Shown here: positions 34,539-45,041 of the stretch, in pieces
Layout of the letters: each line of letters starts with the position of its first letter
Numbering within the stretch: position 1 is the first letter of the stretch
Origin: Rosellinia necatrix
Lineage: Eukaryota; Ascomycota; Sordariomycetes; Xylariales; Xylariaceae
Assembly (NCBI GenBank): GCA_021209875.1
Contig: JAGYVD010000002.1
Coordinates: 4,464,001 to 4,528,000 of the forward strand
Direction: 5' to 3'
Length of the DNA: 64,000 bases
The notes under the pieces: model-generated
Told to the model about the DNA's origin: nothing
The model's database searches: none
Seen by the model: only the letters and a program-made list of their open reading frames with translations
Translations under genes and position numbers: made by a program

Positions 34539-35724
34539 TAGGAGCAAGTATGCTTCGGATTTGCAGACGAAACCAAGTACACCGGATGAACGTCTATTGG
34601 ATACATGGCCGTGATCCGCTACTCGCCACTATGGCAAGGTATGACTCGACAACGGCGCATATCGCTTCTAGCGTAGAGACGAAAAGACCCAAGGGCCTTC
34701 CATGTCCTAAACGAAAGGTTGCATGGTGTGAAAAGCCTCGTATCTCGAATTTGGCCGGGTTACTTGCTGGCTAACATTCTTAGTCCTAGCGCGAGGAATA
34801 AATGCTTTTCAACCTCGAGGAAGATGGTTTTTTGTTTCTTTTGTGCGATAGTATCGCTGGTAACCAGCGTGGTGTTGCCAATCCAGCTGTTCCCACTCGA
34901 TCTTTTCTATGAAGTAGGATAAAACCAATATCGCTAAACAGATCCGGTCCTGCGGGTCGGGTTCACATGCCTAGTCGAAAGCTTCAGGCGAGGAAATGTG
35001 TACATGTTTGCGTAAGAAATTCAACGCCGCCGCCCCGCTTCGAATTACATGATTTCGGAGTGACGATTCTAACCGCCTACCATAGTCAACAGGGTGTTTG
35101 TGGGTATATAAATCAGAGTACACGGACGGATTCCCTAGAAGAGCGGCAGGGCATGTGTGTAAGGGTTCGAGCCATCTATTTGGCCCCTTTCAGCCCGTGG
35201 AGTGTATCAGGCTGTACATGCTCTCTGGTTTCGGACGCTTGCACCATTAGTCCTACAGCCCTGGTGGTGATAGTCAAGGCTGGCTGGGGGATACAAATTG
35301 GACCTGATCAGGCGGCCAACCCCTACCACCAACCTACCGGGTTGACTGTTAATTAGTATCTGGGGTTTCCCACATACGTACCTAGGTATATACAATAAAT
35401 AGGTCGATACCAGGTAGCCCGGATGCGGTGCTCAGTTGGCCAGTAGGAGTGAATGCTGTCATCCCGACAGGCTGGGATGGTGGGTTTAGTTGGACCCGAC
35501 AAATGCATGTCTGTGGCCCAGGCGAAACCGCTTAAAAGTGCAGCTTAAAGTTTAAAAGTGCACATCATACCACGTTGCTCTTTCAAATCTTGATCATGCA
35601 CGTGTGATGAGTGCTATTGCGTGTGAATGATGTCTAAAACAGATAAACAAAGCATCTTGCCCCCAGCGCCTCGCTTTATGCAAGTAGTTCCCAGTGGCTT
35701 CTAAACTACTAACGTGCAACATAA
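33055..35724. other. Intergenic, 2.7 kb, no supported gene
   Basis: No recognisable coding region. Features: tandem CCTAGGTA words at 33393-33415 and 33490-33515, several T/A tracts, an exceptional T29 homopolymer (34508-34536), and AT-rich DNA at about 34100-34240. The left end carries the transporter promoter and the right end the 3' region of the DUF2985 gene. Small open frames at about 34550-35356 match nothing I know. Confidence 0.5.
34508..34536 (+). repeat. T29 homopolymer
   Basis: Twenty-nine T in a row, the longest homopolymer in the window. Its exact length in the assembly should not be trusted. Confidence 0.9.
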
Positions 35725-36861
35725 TTAAATAGTACCGTCGGATGCCGGCTTCTCGCTCTTACGGGAGAACCGATTCGTTCTCTTCGCCTTCTTTTCCGCC
35801 TTCTTTTCCGCCTTCTTTCTCTCTTCCTCCACGGGGTCCTTATCCTTGATGTTATTGTAATGCGGTATTCCTAGCTCTTTATCGCGAACAAGCCGTCGTA
35901 TGTCTGTCTTCGTCAATGGGACACCCTCGATGGCTCTCACCTTCATCGCTTGGGATACCTCCATGATACCCGCGGCAGAAGACGTGATGAATGTCAGGGC
36001 GAAGAACAGGCCCGTTGTCCAGGGCGGCCTGTTGTAGCGGCTCAGGGCCCACATGAAACCTGACAAGAAGGCCTGGAATACGATGTACCAGATATTAAGC
36101 CAAGCGATGAAGTCCATCCTCCAGAGCTGGGAGGGCGGCGCCCGGATCCCGGTCGGCGGCGGATCGGGGATGGCCTCGAGAGGGAATGGGACACTGTTCG
36201 TATCGTAAGGTACCGTGGTTTCTTCGATGTTCTTGGGCCCGAGCGTTGGTTGTAGCTCATCGGAGCCCTCGAGACGTAGCCAGTGCCGGTGGACTCCCGC
36301 AAGTCTCCGCAACGCCTTCCGATCCTTGTTTATGCGGTATCGAAGAAGGAGGTAGAGATCCCGGATACGCCAAGGGGCTAATCCGAATCCCGTCGCACTG
36401 AAAAGAGCAGTCAAGATCTGCGAGTCGATCTCGATCCAAAGCCGACGCGGGGATTCGATGTTGTCGCAGTCGCGTCTCCCATTGACCCAGCACATCTCAG
36501 GCGCCGCACCGACGAGTAGGAGCAGCAGCATGAAACCCCAGCCCACGACATTTAGCGCGTACACGGTGAAAAAGAATCCGAAGCCGGTGTTGTAGAAGTT
36601 CCAGAACGCGACTACCCCCATCCGCATCTGCTCTTTTATCGGGTACTTGGGCGGGAAATGGTAACCGTTGGCGTACTTACCCGTTCCAACGGCCGCAATG
36701 GTTGGCTGCTGGGTTGGACCGGGCGGATTATGCGTTCTTTGGCTGGGAAGAGACTCATGTTGCTCGATTGATGATGAGGACGATGTTGTCCGCTCGACGG
36801 CCTCGCGCGGTCCCTCTTTCGCGGGCTCCAGGGCAGCGACGATGGGAGGCTCCGACGCCAT
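35725..36861 (-). CDS. DUF2985-domain membrane protein
   Basis: One exon of 378 codons on the minus strand. The start is the ATG at 36861 (MASEPPIVAALEP); the frame stays open 25 codons upstream but that part is unlike protein. After a Ser/Glu/Pro-rich N-terminus of about 80 residues come a juxtamembrane motif (KEQMRMGVVAFWNFYNTGFG), a first helix, then CDNIESPRRLWIEIDSQILT, ATGFGLAPWRIRDLYLLLRY, a hydrophilic segment with HRHWLRLEG, and two or three more helices (about 245-310). The C-terminus is a Lys-rich helix with KKAEKK repeats. This is the DUF2985 signature, a fungal family of multi-pass membrane proteins of unknown role. About four helices with a basic cytosolic tail is my reading. 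No regulatory site was identified. Confidence 0.88.
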   Translation of the reverse strand: MASEPPIVAALEPAKEGPREAVERTTSSSSSIEQHESLPSQRTHNPPGPTQQPTIAAVGTGKYANGYHFPPKYPIKEQMRMGVVAFWNFYNTGFGFFFTVYALNVVGWGFMLLLLLVGAAPEMCWVNGRRDCDNIESPRRLWIEIDSQILTALFSATGFGLAPWRIRDLYLLLRYRINKDRKALRRLAGVHRHWLRLEGSDELQPTLGPKNIEETTVPYDTNSVPFPLEAIPDPPPTGIRAPPSQLWRMDFIAWLNIWYIVFQAFLSGFMWALSRYNRPPWTTGLFFALTFITSSAAGIMEVSQAMKVRAIEGVPLTKTDIRRLVRDKELGIPHYNNIKDKDPVEEERKKAEKKAEKKAKRTNRFSRKSEKPASDGTI

Positions 36862-39800
36862 TGTGTCGTGTTCCTGCACTTGACTGCAGACAGCCGACCA
36901 CCAGCAGTCGAGGGTTCGATGCGAATACAACGGCAAGCACCTTTATCAGGGGCGAAACGGAAACTTATACAAGCGGGGTTGAGCGAGATTCGGGAGGCTA
37001 ATTATGAGAATCCCGGACGCGAGTTTCTTGGCCACAGCACGATCAATGCATAAGCGCCACGGTCCCGTCCCCAGATCGCAGACGATGGACCAACCGGGCA
37101 ACAGCAGACAATTGGAAGTCGACAGCAAGCGAGAGGGTATGGTCCGGATAGCCACTCGAAGAAGAAGAAGACGAGGAGCGAGGAGAGCGCGGAACAGTAA
37201 GATAGAATGCCGATGGCGAAGAGTGTGGTGGTAGTCATGCAAGCTTTGTTGTATTGGATTGAACTATATTTTGAGACGGAAAACGCCTTGAAGCATTCAA
37301 AATGACACCCGGATTCCCGTCGGCAGTGCGACTCCGGTACGACCCTGAGGTAAGTAAGGTATGCATGTGCATATGCATGTACCCAATAGAGGTGGTCACT
37401 TAGTGTACATACACCCTAGGTGCCAGTAAATAAGATGAAGGCATGGGTTCTTGGCACTGGCTCTATTGTGCCTTTTCGTAGTCTGGATGCGGCGCTAGGC
37501 CAGGACGAGATCAGCGCTACTAGGGGCTGGGTACGGGCTTGATGGTGATAGCTTCATCTCTGGGACAGCGTCCGGTATTTCACATGGTATGATTGGCTAA
37601 ACCACGGTGGTGCCCCGCATTTACGTACACGTATACGGGAGGCACAGCTCGCTTCGTCCCTCCGCAACTCAAATACGCTATAGGGCGTATACAGCGGCCT
37701 AAAATATACTAATATACACCTACACTGCACTAAGTACCTACCTAGATCTGAGATACACTAACTCTATCTGTCCACCTAGGCATCCATACATGGTGGCAGG
37801 CTGGTCGGCGCTATACTCTCATGTCAAATCAAAGGGGGAAACTTCGGTTAATACGTTCGATGCGTGCTTGGAATATAGTGTACAAGCACTTGTAGTATAA
37901 TGTAGTCACTGCAGAGTCCCTGTCACATCAAATGGCGGGATTATTGGTACCCAAGTGGCCATCCGTCCACCATCCATTAGCCAAGGTCTGCCAAGGAGTA
38001 TTGGGCATTACGGAATACGGCTTCGCCATTGCCATGACACGTTATCTAAGCACTGCCGGCATGACGTACGTCCGCTCACTCGGCTGTCTTGGTACTCTAG
38101 GCAGCGAATTTGTTCTTGTTCATCGCCACTTTAATAAACATCGTATACATGGTGCACAAGATGGCTATTGGTTGCATGTGTCAAGCTCATGTTGCAGAAC
38201 CGAAACTGTTGATGCGAAAGCAGAGGGATTGCGACTATCCTGCGTGGGTAATTACTTGCCCAGAACTACGATAGTACCATTTAAGCTAAATTATGTTTCC
38301 CTCGCCCGCCCGCTGTAACAGTAATGTTCTCGTCCCTACGCCCAGGATGCCCTCGGCCTGTCAGGCCCTGAAAAGCAGCTATTATTATATATAACTAGTT
38401 ATAGTTATTTATATTAATATTATATTAATACTACATTAAGTAGGCATCTCAAACATGTTGATTGTTTTCTACTCACTGGTATCGATGGCGGTTGTCCACA
38501 TATAATAGACAAGAAGGATTGCATGCAACGAGTGTTAATGAATCTCACGCGCTTCTCACTGTCGATCCTCAGTCATTTACAAGACCGATGGCATGGGTTG
38601 CGGCGAGGTGATTTCACTTCTAGGTATATTACAATACAACGACTAGTCTCTACGTCATAATTGCACTACCAGAATAATCAAGGCGGATATTGTAGTCTGC
38701 CCAGTTCAGCAATAGCTCTATCACGTGCAAGGTGAGCTTCTGCTCATGATAATACTATATATCCTTATTTCTCGTTTGTTGGACCATGGCGAGACAGTTG
38801 TACGTAATCCGTACCCAAATTACTATTCTCTAAGGTAACATATGAACTTGACATCTTCAATGAAACCTGAATCAAGGTAACCCATGACGTCCAGCGTGTA
38901 GCACTCGAGGGTGACAATTCATTGAGGGGGCATTCCAAAGCACGCCACCTGGATAATAAATCAAAGAACCTATAACTAGTATTAAGCAAGACTATTAGAC
39001 GCTTGTTGAACTAGCTCACATCCCAAGCCGCCCAGGGGCTTACGGAACAGTCCCGATTTTAGCTCAGGAAGAAGTGTCCCTTCTAACAACTATACACTCT
39101 TAATATCAGCATTGTCCATGTGTTCATTATATAACCCCCAGGTGGGATAATAACAGAGATTGCAGGAGTTGAACAGCGCTGGGGGTGAGCTAATCGACCG
39201 AAAGGGTCGCAACGGAAGGTAAGGTACGTAGCAAAGAGGGGTTCAACGTTGTTCGTTGATAGACCTGCGAGTAATAATCATGGTGTAAGCTTTCGATTCG
39301 CCTACGAACGAACATAAGGCTTTGGAGCTGGGCTTGGTATGTTGGCGCGCCTGGTGAGCCACCTGATTTGCTCGGGTTTTCTATTGAAGCACTAGTTAGG
39401 CCTCTAACTAGTGCGAGAGTCGCGGAGATGAGCCTCCGACCGAGTCCAAGAAACGGACCAAAAACATTACCATCATTAAAACGAGCCACATTTCTCGTGG
39501 CCCTGTCTCGCCACTGTGACTTGTCGAGAGGCTGTGATTACCATCTTCGTAAGAATGTCGGCGGCGCCTGCCCGCCCTACTTATACATGTTTCATTGTCA
39601 CTTGATACTTATATCGGAGTTCTGGCCATGCAAAAAGCCCAATAAGCTTTCTTATTTGGCAACATGTAAGTTAGTAGAGGGCCTGGCTTTGTAACTATAG
39701 CCGCTGATATACGCGAGAAGAGGTAATTAGTCGAGCAGGCACATGGTGCACAAAAACTAATATGAAGTCATTATCGACACATCGCTTTGTCCTGGACTGG

Positions 39801-40040
39801 GATAGAGGAGGGAAGGGAAGAAAGCTAAACCGTAGCATGGAACGAGGGTCAGCACCCAATATCAAAGATGTGTCGAGAAGGAGACAGCCAGGGTTTAGGT
39901 TTGTTAGATTCAGATATCCGGGATCTGAACTTGCAAAAAGGGATAATCTATCGAGTTTTTTTATCCGTTGGAAGGAAACAAAACCGACAATTCCTAAAAA
40001 AAATATTTGTGTTGATACCATTATATAACAGTAATACTTT
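36862..40040. other. Intergenic, 3.2 kb, no supported gene
   Basis: No gene I can defend. A plus-strand frame at 37932-38318 (128 codons) and a minus-strand one at 39190-39489 (99 codons) are the longest, with no family match. About 38385-38440 is almost pure A/T with palindromes such as ATAACTAGTTAT. CCTAGG/TACC words occur at 37730-37800. A minus frame just upstream of the DUF2985 gene (37002-37238) begins like a membrane segment and may be chance. Confidence 0.5.
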
Positions 40041-40138
40041 TGACAAGAGTGGGACTTGAACCCACGCGGATTGCTCCATGAGGAAACTGTGCTAAGGTGA
40101 CCTTAACCTCACGCCATAACCAACTCGGCCATCTTGCC
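40041..40138 (-). tRNA. tRNA-Leu (AAG) with intron
   Basis: Minus strand, 98 bases. The acceptor stem GGCAAGA pairs with TCTTGTC, with discriminator A at 40041. The D arm GCCGAGTTGGTTATGGC follows, then an anticodon stem TGAGG/CCTCA with loop TTAAGG carrying anticodon AAG. A 16-base intron (about TCACCTTAGCACAGTT) sits one base 3' of the anticodon, and its CCTTA can pair with TAAGG of the anticodon loop, as in normal fungal pre-tRNAs. The long variable arm has a GGA/TCC stem, as expected for Leu, and the T arm is GTGGG-TTCAAGT-CCCAC. The intron must be removed by the Sen endonuclease. It reads CUU codons, with A34 probably deaminated to inosine. Confidence 0.95.
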
Positions 40139-40466
40139 ACACGATTAGATAACAATTATGTCGAGTGTTAGGCATTAATTGTGTAGGTGGGAGAAATTTT
40201 GTTGTGCCACCTAGCTAGATCTAGTATCTGTGGGGTCGAGATACCTACCTAGGTAGTGATGTTCCCGTTTTTACTATCCTAGGTAGGTACCATCCTAGTC
40301 CAGCACCTATCAGCCCTTATTGCCGACCTACACCGCCTTAACTCAGACCTGTGGGCTTACCTGTTATTCTGCACAGCGTCAAGGCTTCCTTCTTCGATGG
40401 GATTACATGCTAAATGCATACAGAGGCCCTAGCCTATCAAGATTGTCTGGGTTAACGTATCCGGCC

Positions 40467-40892
40467 ATGGCAGAGGCAAATCACGGGCAACACCTGGCCA
40501 ATATCGTCCTCGATAATCTCAAGTACCAGCATGATTGGACTGGGCTCCGAGTCCTGACTCACTCACCATCCAACTTGGAGCCTCTCATGCGCCCGATGAT
40601 ATCTGGTCTGCCGCCACGCCGATTGTACGTGCACCCGGACGATCAGATTGCTATGGTGAAGTCCAGTGCTGTTCCGAACGGCAAGATCTTCGACACCCCC
40701 GAAGTTGAATGTGTTCTGCCGACTCGCATCTCCGAGAAGTGGACTCTCAAGGCTTTCGCCGCTGTCTTTGATTTACTACCCGCGCAGCGCTCCGATCGCC
40801 CAAAGCGGATCGTCCTGGCTACGGTCCACGACGATTCCACCATCGTCTACTATCTCCTACACGATGGGATCGTCAAACCCCGACAGAACTGA
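40467..40892 (+). CDS. SEN15: tRNA-splicing endonuclease subunit Sen15
   Basis: One exon, 141 residues from the ATG at 40467. The frame is open 49 codons further upstream, but that part crosses TACC repeat DNA and does not look like protein. The C-terminal half carries the Sen15 signature: WTLKAFAAVFDLL, then RPKRIVLATVHDDSTIVYYL and the invariant-looking end LHDGIVKPRQN. In yeast and man Sen15 is a small non-catalytic subunit that pairs with Sen34 in the Sen2-Sen34-Sen54-Sen15 complex, which cuts introns out of pre-tRNAs. It is transcribed away from the intron-bearing tRNA-Leu 330 bases upstream and convergent with the alcohol dehydrogenase, whose stop is only 49 bases beyond the Sen15 stop, so the two 3' regions probably overlap. 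Confidence 0.9.
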   Translation: MAEANHGQHLANIVLDNLKYQHDWTGLRVLTHSPSNLEPLMRPMISGLPPRRLYVHPDDQIAMVKSSAVPNGKIFDTPEVECVLPTRISEKWTLKAFAAVFDLLPAQRSDRPKRIVLATVHDDSTIVYYLLHDGIVKPRQN

Positions 40893-40941
40893 ACTCCCAT
40901 CGCCTGAATTGCATCCCTATCATTGACAAAGGAGCGTTGCC

Positions 40942-42447
40942 TCAAGGCTCGAATATTACCTTTTGTACTTGCATTTTGTCGAACATATCATATCCCGAAA
41001 CCGCCTTGGAGAGGGGCATGGTATGCTCAAACATGAAGCTTTGACATGTTAGCCAATGTGTCCTTCAAGTGCCTGGGTATGAGATCGGTCAGCCTACCCA
41101 AACACATGCTGCTTCCTAATAAGTACTTCAAGCGCGTCATGAAACACCGATCGAACTGGGCATCTACCCATCTGAACACGGACATTTTTGCTACACCATG
41201 GTGAACATCGACCATACACGTCGGATGGGGGCTTAACATACTCGTATCCATCAGTTGCGGTAAACGGCATCTAGACAAAAGTCAGCAGATAGTCTGAAGA
41301 GGATTCCAGGCTGGTATTCTTTACGTCGGAATTATGGACGCCGATACTACTGATGAACCCAAACGGTCTGACCACTTCGTAAGCTGTTCTCAGCGCCGGT
41401 TTCAACCCTACTACTTCAATCACGATATCGGCACCACGCCCTTCGGTTACCTCTCTGATTCGTTTGATCATGCCTTTAGGATCCGTCTTGAAGTTTAGAG
41501 GTTCAGCGCCCAGGCGTCGAGCAACCTCTAGCCGGCTGTTCACGCTGTCGATGGCGAATATGTGTTTTGGCCTGTATTCAAGTGCCGAGACCAGTGCGCA
41601 CAACCCTACTGGCCCACAGCCAATCACAACTGCTGTTGCTTCAGTAGGATCTTGCATCCCAAGGCCGTTGAAAGCGTTGCGTGCCCCAAAAAAGCCGGTG
41701 GGGAAGATATCGGCCATTAGAATCAGGGTCTTATCATCAATCCCCGAAGGGGCCTTTACTACCGTTCCGTCTGCGAATGGGACTCGTATGTAATCCGCTT
41801 GCGCTCCATCTAGACGCTCCGAGCCAAATAGCAGATTTTCAACACAGCGAGACGAGTACTCATTATTGCAGTAAAAACACTTCAGACTACGAAAAGTTAG
41901 CCCAGATAGTCGCCCCTTTGCCACATATGCCCTTGCCAGATAGATGATATCGTACCAAGATACTGTAAATGGCGCAACAATCTTATCACCGATCCTCACT
42001 GTCTGGACGGCCTTACCAACTGCAACGACGTTGCCAGTAAATTCGTGGCCCATAATAAACCCAGTCCCCGCAGGTTCGTGGCCCCTGAATGTGTGTAGCT
42101 CCCTAGATCATGGTCAGATGATGCCTTGACGGAAATGCCAACGCGATAGGCGTCTGGGGATGTAATAGGAGTGGCATACGACCCACAAAGCCCTGCTGCT
42201 AGGACTTTGACGATAATATCGCCATCGCCCTGGACTGTTTTTATGTCAGCAAGGCTTGAGTGTACGACATTCTAACAGGGTGGGACGGGCGTGGCAAGAT
42301 GCCAAGTCGGAAGACAAGGCGTACGAGAACGGTTTGGGTGAGTAGTAGTGAGGCAGGTCGCTTACTCTTGGGCACCGGTTTTTGCTGCAGTGAGACCTTG
42401 TAGGGGCCATCAAAGACAACTGCGTTCATCGTAGTTGGCAGCTTCAT
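40942..42447 (-). CDS. Zinc-dependent alcohol dehydrogenase (medium-chain family), six introns
   Basis: Seven exons on the minus strand: 42447-42366, 42234-42180, 42102-41956, 41886-41325, 41270-41242, 41190-41098 and 41038-40942, joined to 354 residues. The GroES-like half has GLCGSELHTFRGHEPAG and MGHEFTGNVVAVG (catalytic zinc ligands Cys and His-Glu) and a four-cysteine structural zinc site, VSCLKCFYCNNEYSSRC (C-x2-C-x2-C-x7-C), which only forms after the intron 41955-41887 is removed. The Rossmann half has VVIGCGPVGLCALV for NAD(P). The end is FDKMQVQKVIFEP. Exon 5 is only 29 bases. Such enzymes oxidise alcohols or polyols or reduce aldehydes; the substrate is not deducible. The start could also be the Met seven codons later (MNAVVFDGP). 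Intron density is far above its neighbours. Confidence 0.9.
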
Positions 42448-45020
42448 ATTGGCTCGTGAGCGTAACTTGTAGTCCTAGTCCCTATTCCAGTCTAATTCCA
42501 ATTAGGTGGTATTTCGCAGTAGGACGTGACCCGACGCAGCTGTCAGACCCCTCCTTGTCGAACGTGCAACGATGGCCACGAAATACTTCTATATTTCGCC
42601 CTTGCCTTATTGGTTATTTGGTAGGGTAGATCTGGGCTCAGAAAGTAGATGGTCGTAATTGGTAACCTGACATGCATCCATGTTATACATAGAGATGCAC
42701 ATGCTAGCAGTTCAAGATCAGGTGAATGGAAATTGGGTCGCGCTGGAGCGATTTCGGCACGCGGCAGGATTTCTTGCCTTAGTCAGTACAGTAGCAGCGT
42801 AACCACGACATGGCGCTTTGATCACAGAAGACTGCACACACACAATATTTAGATGCGGGGAGGGTCAAAACTTCAGTTCTGGTCTACTAACTAGCCCATC
42901 AAGATACTCGACTCTTGGTGGGGCAACCGGTTGCGGTGCGGTGCGGGCCACATACTCCGAGTGCCATGAAGATAAGAGGCCTATGGCCCATGTAACAAAT
43001 GACATGTTATGTTGTTCGGCCCTCGACGGATTGGGGTCCATGTAAACGTATCTCCGGTGGAAACTTCATGATTCCGGAATGCATCTCATCCTCGACTGCA
43101 GGGTGAGCCATGGAGGAGGGATGTAGGTATCTACTTGATGGAGTCCGAGCACGAGTCGGGGTTATCCGAGCATCGTTAGGCAAGCGGCGACCGCGATGCT
43201 ACGATGTATGAATGAAGTGCGGCCATCGCTCGTTTGGTGAGTGGGGTAAGTAAGGGGCCAGAGGATAAAACCTCGAGCCAAAATAGCTCTTTTTGACGAG
43301 ATTTGATGTTTATTGGGTGCCAGGGTCTCTCGGCCAATGCAAAGGGCTGGCGCACAACACCGTACATGGCCGGTCGTGCTAGCCATACACTGGGGAGCTT
43401 GGAGTCATCACCCACAATACAAGGCTGATCTGTTTTGCTCCCGCGAGTGCACCGGAGCGCCAGATTCCCTACAGAAAACCTCCATCATTATGTATCAAAA
43501 TAGTACAACAGTACAATAGCACTGATAACCCACTGATAACCCACAGGGCTCTATTGCTTGGTTTCGTATGACTGCTTGCCAGGTATTGACTATTAGTTAT
43601 CGACCCCAAGCCGACTCGGTGGTTAGCAGAATTAAGCAATAGCCCCACAGTGGAAAAGACGGTGTAGATAGTCGGTTCGGTATGTACAAGGTGCGGTGAG
43701 GAGGACGCCATGTCTGGGCACTTATTACGCAACCCTATTCAGTTGGGAGCGAGAGGCGCCGTTAAATCTATGCCGGTTCATATATCCGCCCTGGTGATTG
43801 TTCTGGGCCAGGTATTATGTATGTATGTATAGATCTTGTGTGCCGCAAGATCTTCCACGACTAGGAGCGGAAACGGAGCCTCGAGCTAAAGAGGGCTGGG
43901 GTACCTACCGCCCGCCTTAGTAGTAGGTATACAAATAGACTACTAGCTAGTTGAGTTTATGGCGGATGGTGCGCAGCATAGAGTATATAACCAAATGCTC
44001 TGCATCTCACTCATCAAACGGAGAATTTGTTGATACCTCGTCGACTTGAACCGACTTACAGCATGTTTCTTTCTAGTCCCGTGTCTCTATGCTGTCCTTA
44101 CCCGTGGCACCGTACGTCTTGATTGGCCGGGCGATGGGTCGAGGAATGTTCGAATGCCAGCAAGAAGCACCCAAGCCTCGACTGGTAGGTAGGCTTAGGA
44201 AGCTATCAAATACATACCTGGAACGTGCGGCTCGGGTAGGCGGCTCAGCGGCCCCTAGCCGACTACACACCTTATCGGCGGAAGCGGCTGAAATGAGATG
44301 ACACGAACACGTTGTTCATGATGCCGACGGGCAGTGCGAAAGCCACCACACTTGGCCTCCCTGCAGTAAAACCGTGACACGACGATTCGATCCGCTCACG
44401 GTTCTGCCCGGGGTATGACTACATGCCTACCTATGGCTGCTGGCGAGGTCGTCATGATGGATGATCCGACTCGGTCGATCGGGACAAGGGGGTATTGGGG
44501 TATGGAAGGCACCTACCGCACCACGTTACAGTCCCTACGTCTACGCTAAGCCGCCACGTTGGCGTTAAGCCGCGAGGGATTAGAAGGAAGAAAGGAATAG
44601 CTACGGCCCCTTCCGGTTCGCTGGCCCAGTATCCAGGATGATCGCCCGGGGTATGTGGGAAACACAATGTACCAGCATGTAGGTATGCATGACAAGTACT
44701 CCAAGTGCAAGAGAGGAAAAGTGAGCTATCACCGGAGAACGTCGGACCTGGGAATCCCTTCTGGGATATCAGGTGGTTGGGAAGTCCCGGTAAACCAACT
44801 GGATAGGGTACCTGGGGGGAAACGACTGATGCCTGTGATACTTGGGGCAATGGGCCGGGGCAAGGGCTACGGGCAATGTATGGTTGTTGATGATGGGGGG
44901 AAGGGGTGGGGGGGTTAGTTATCGTGAAGAGGTAGAGTTAGGTACAGCAGGTAGGTAGGTAAGGTACCCCTCGATGTCGCCCGATATGCATAATTAGGTA
45001 GGTGCTGTATGTATGTTTAA

Positions 45021-45041
45021 GTAGGTAGGTAGGTAGGTAGG
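45021..45041 (+). repeat. (GTAG)n tract
   Basis: Five tandem GTAG units within a larger patch of GGTA/TAGG words (44940-45120); an expanded version of the tetranucleotide that is scattered through the intergenic DNA. Confidence 0.85.

Noticed and set aside
35725..36936. Longer DUF2985 protein using the upstream start in the same frame
   Set aside because: The extra 25 residues (Cys/Trp/His-rich) do not resemble the rest, and the ATG at 36861 gives a normal N-terminus.
37932..38318. 128-codon plus-strand open frame
   Set aside because: It starts with ATG and has mixed composition, but I recognise nothing and it stands alone in repeat-rich DNA; not enough to call a gene.
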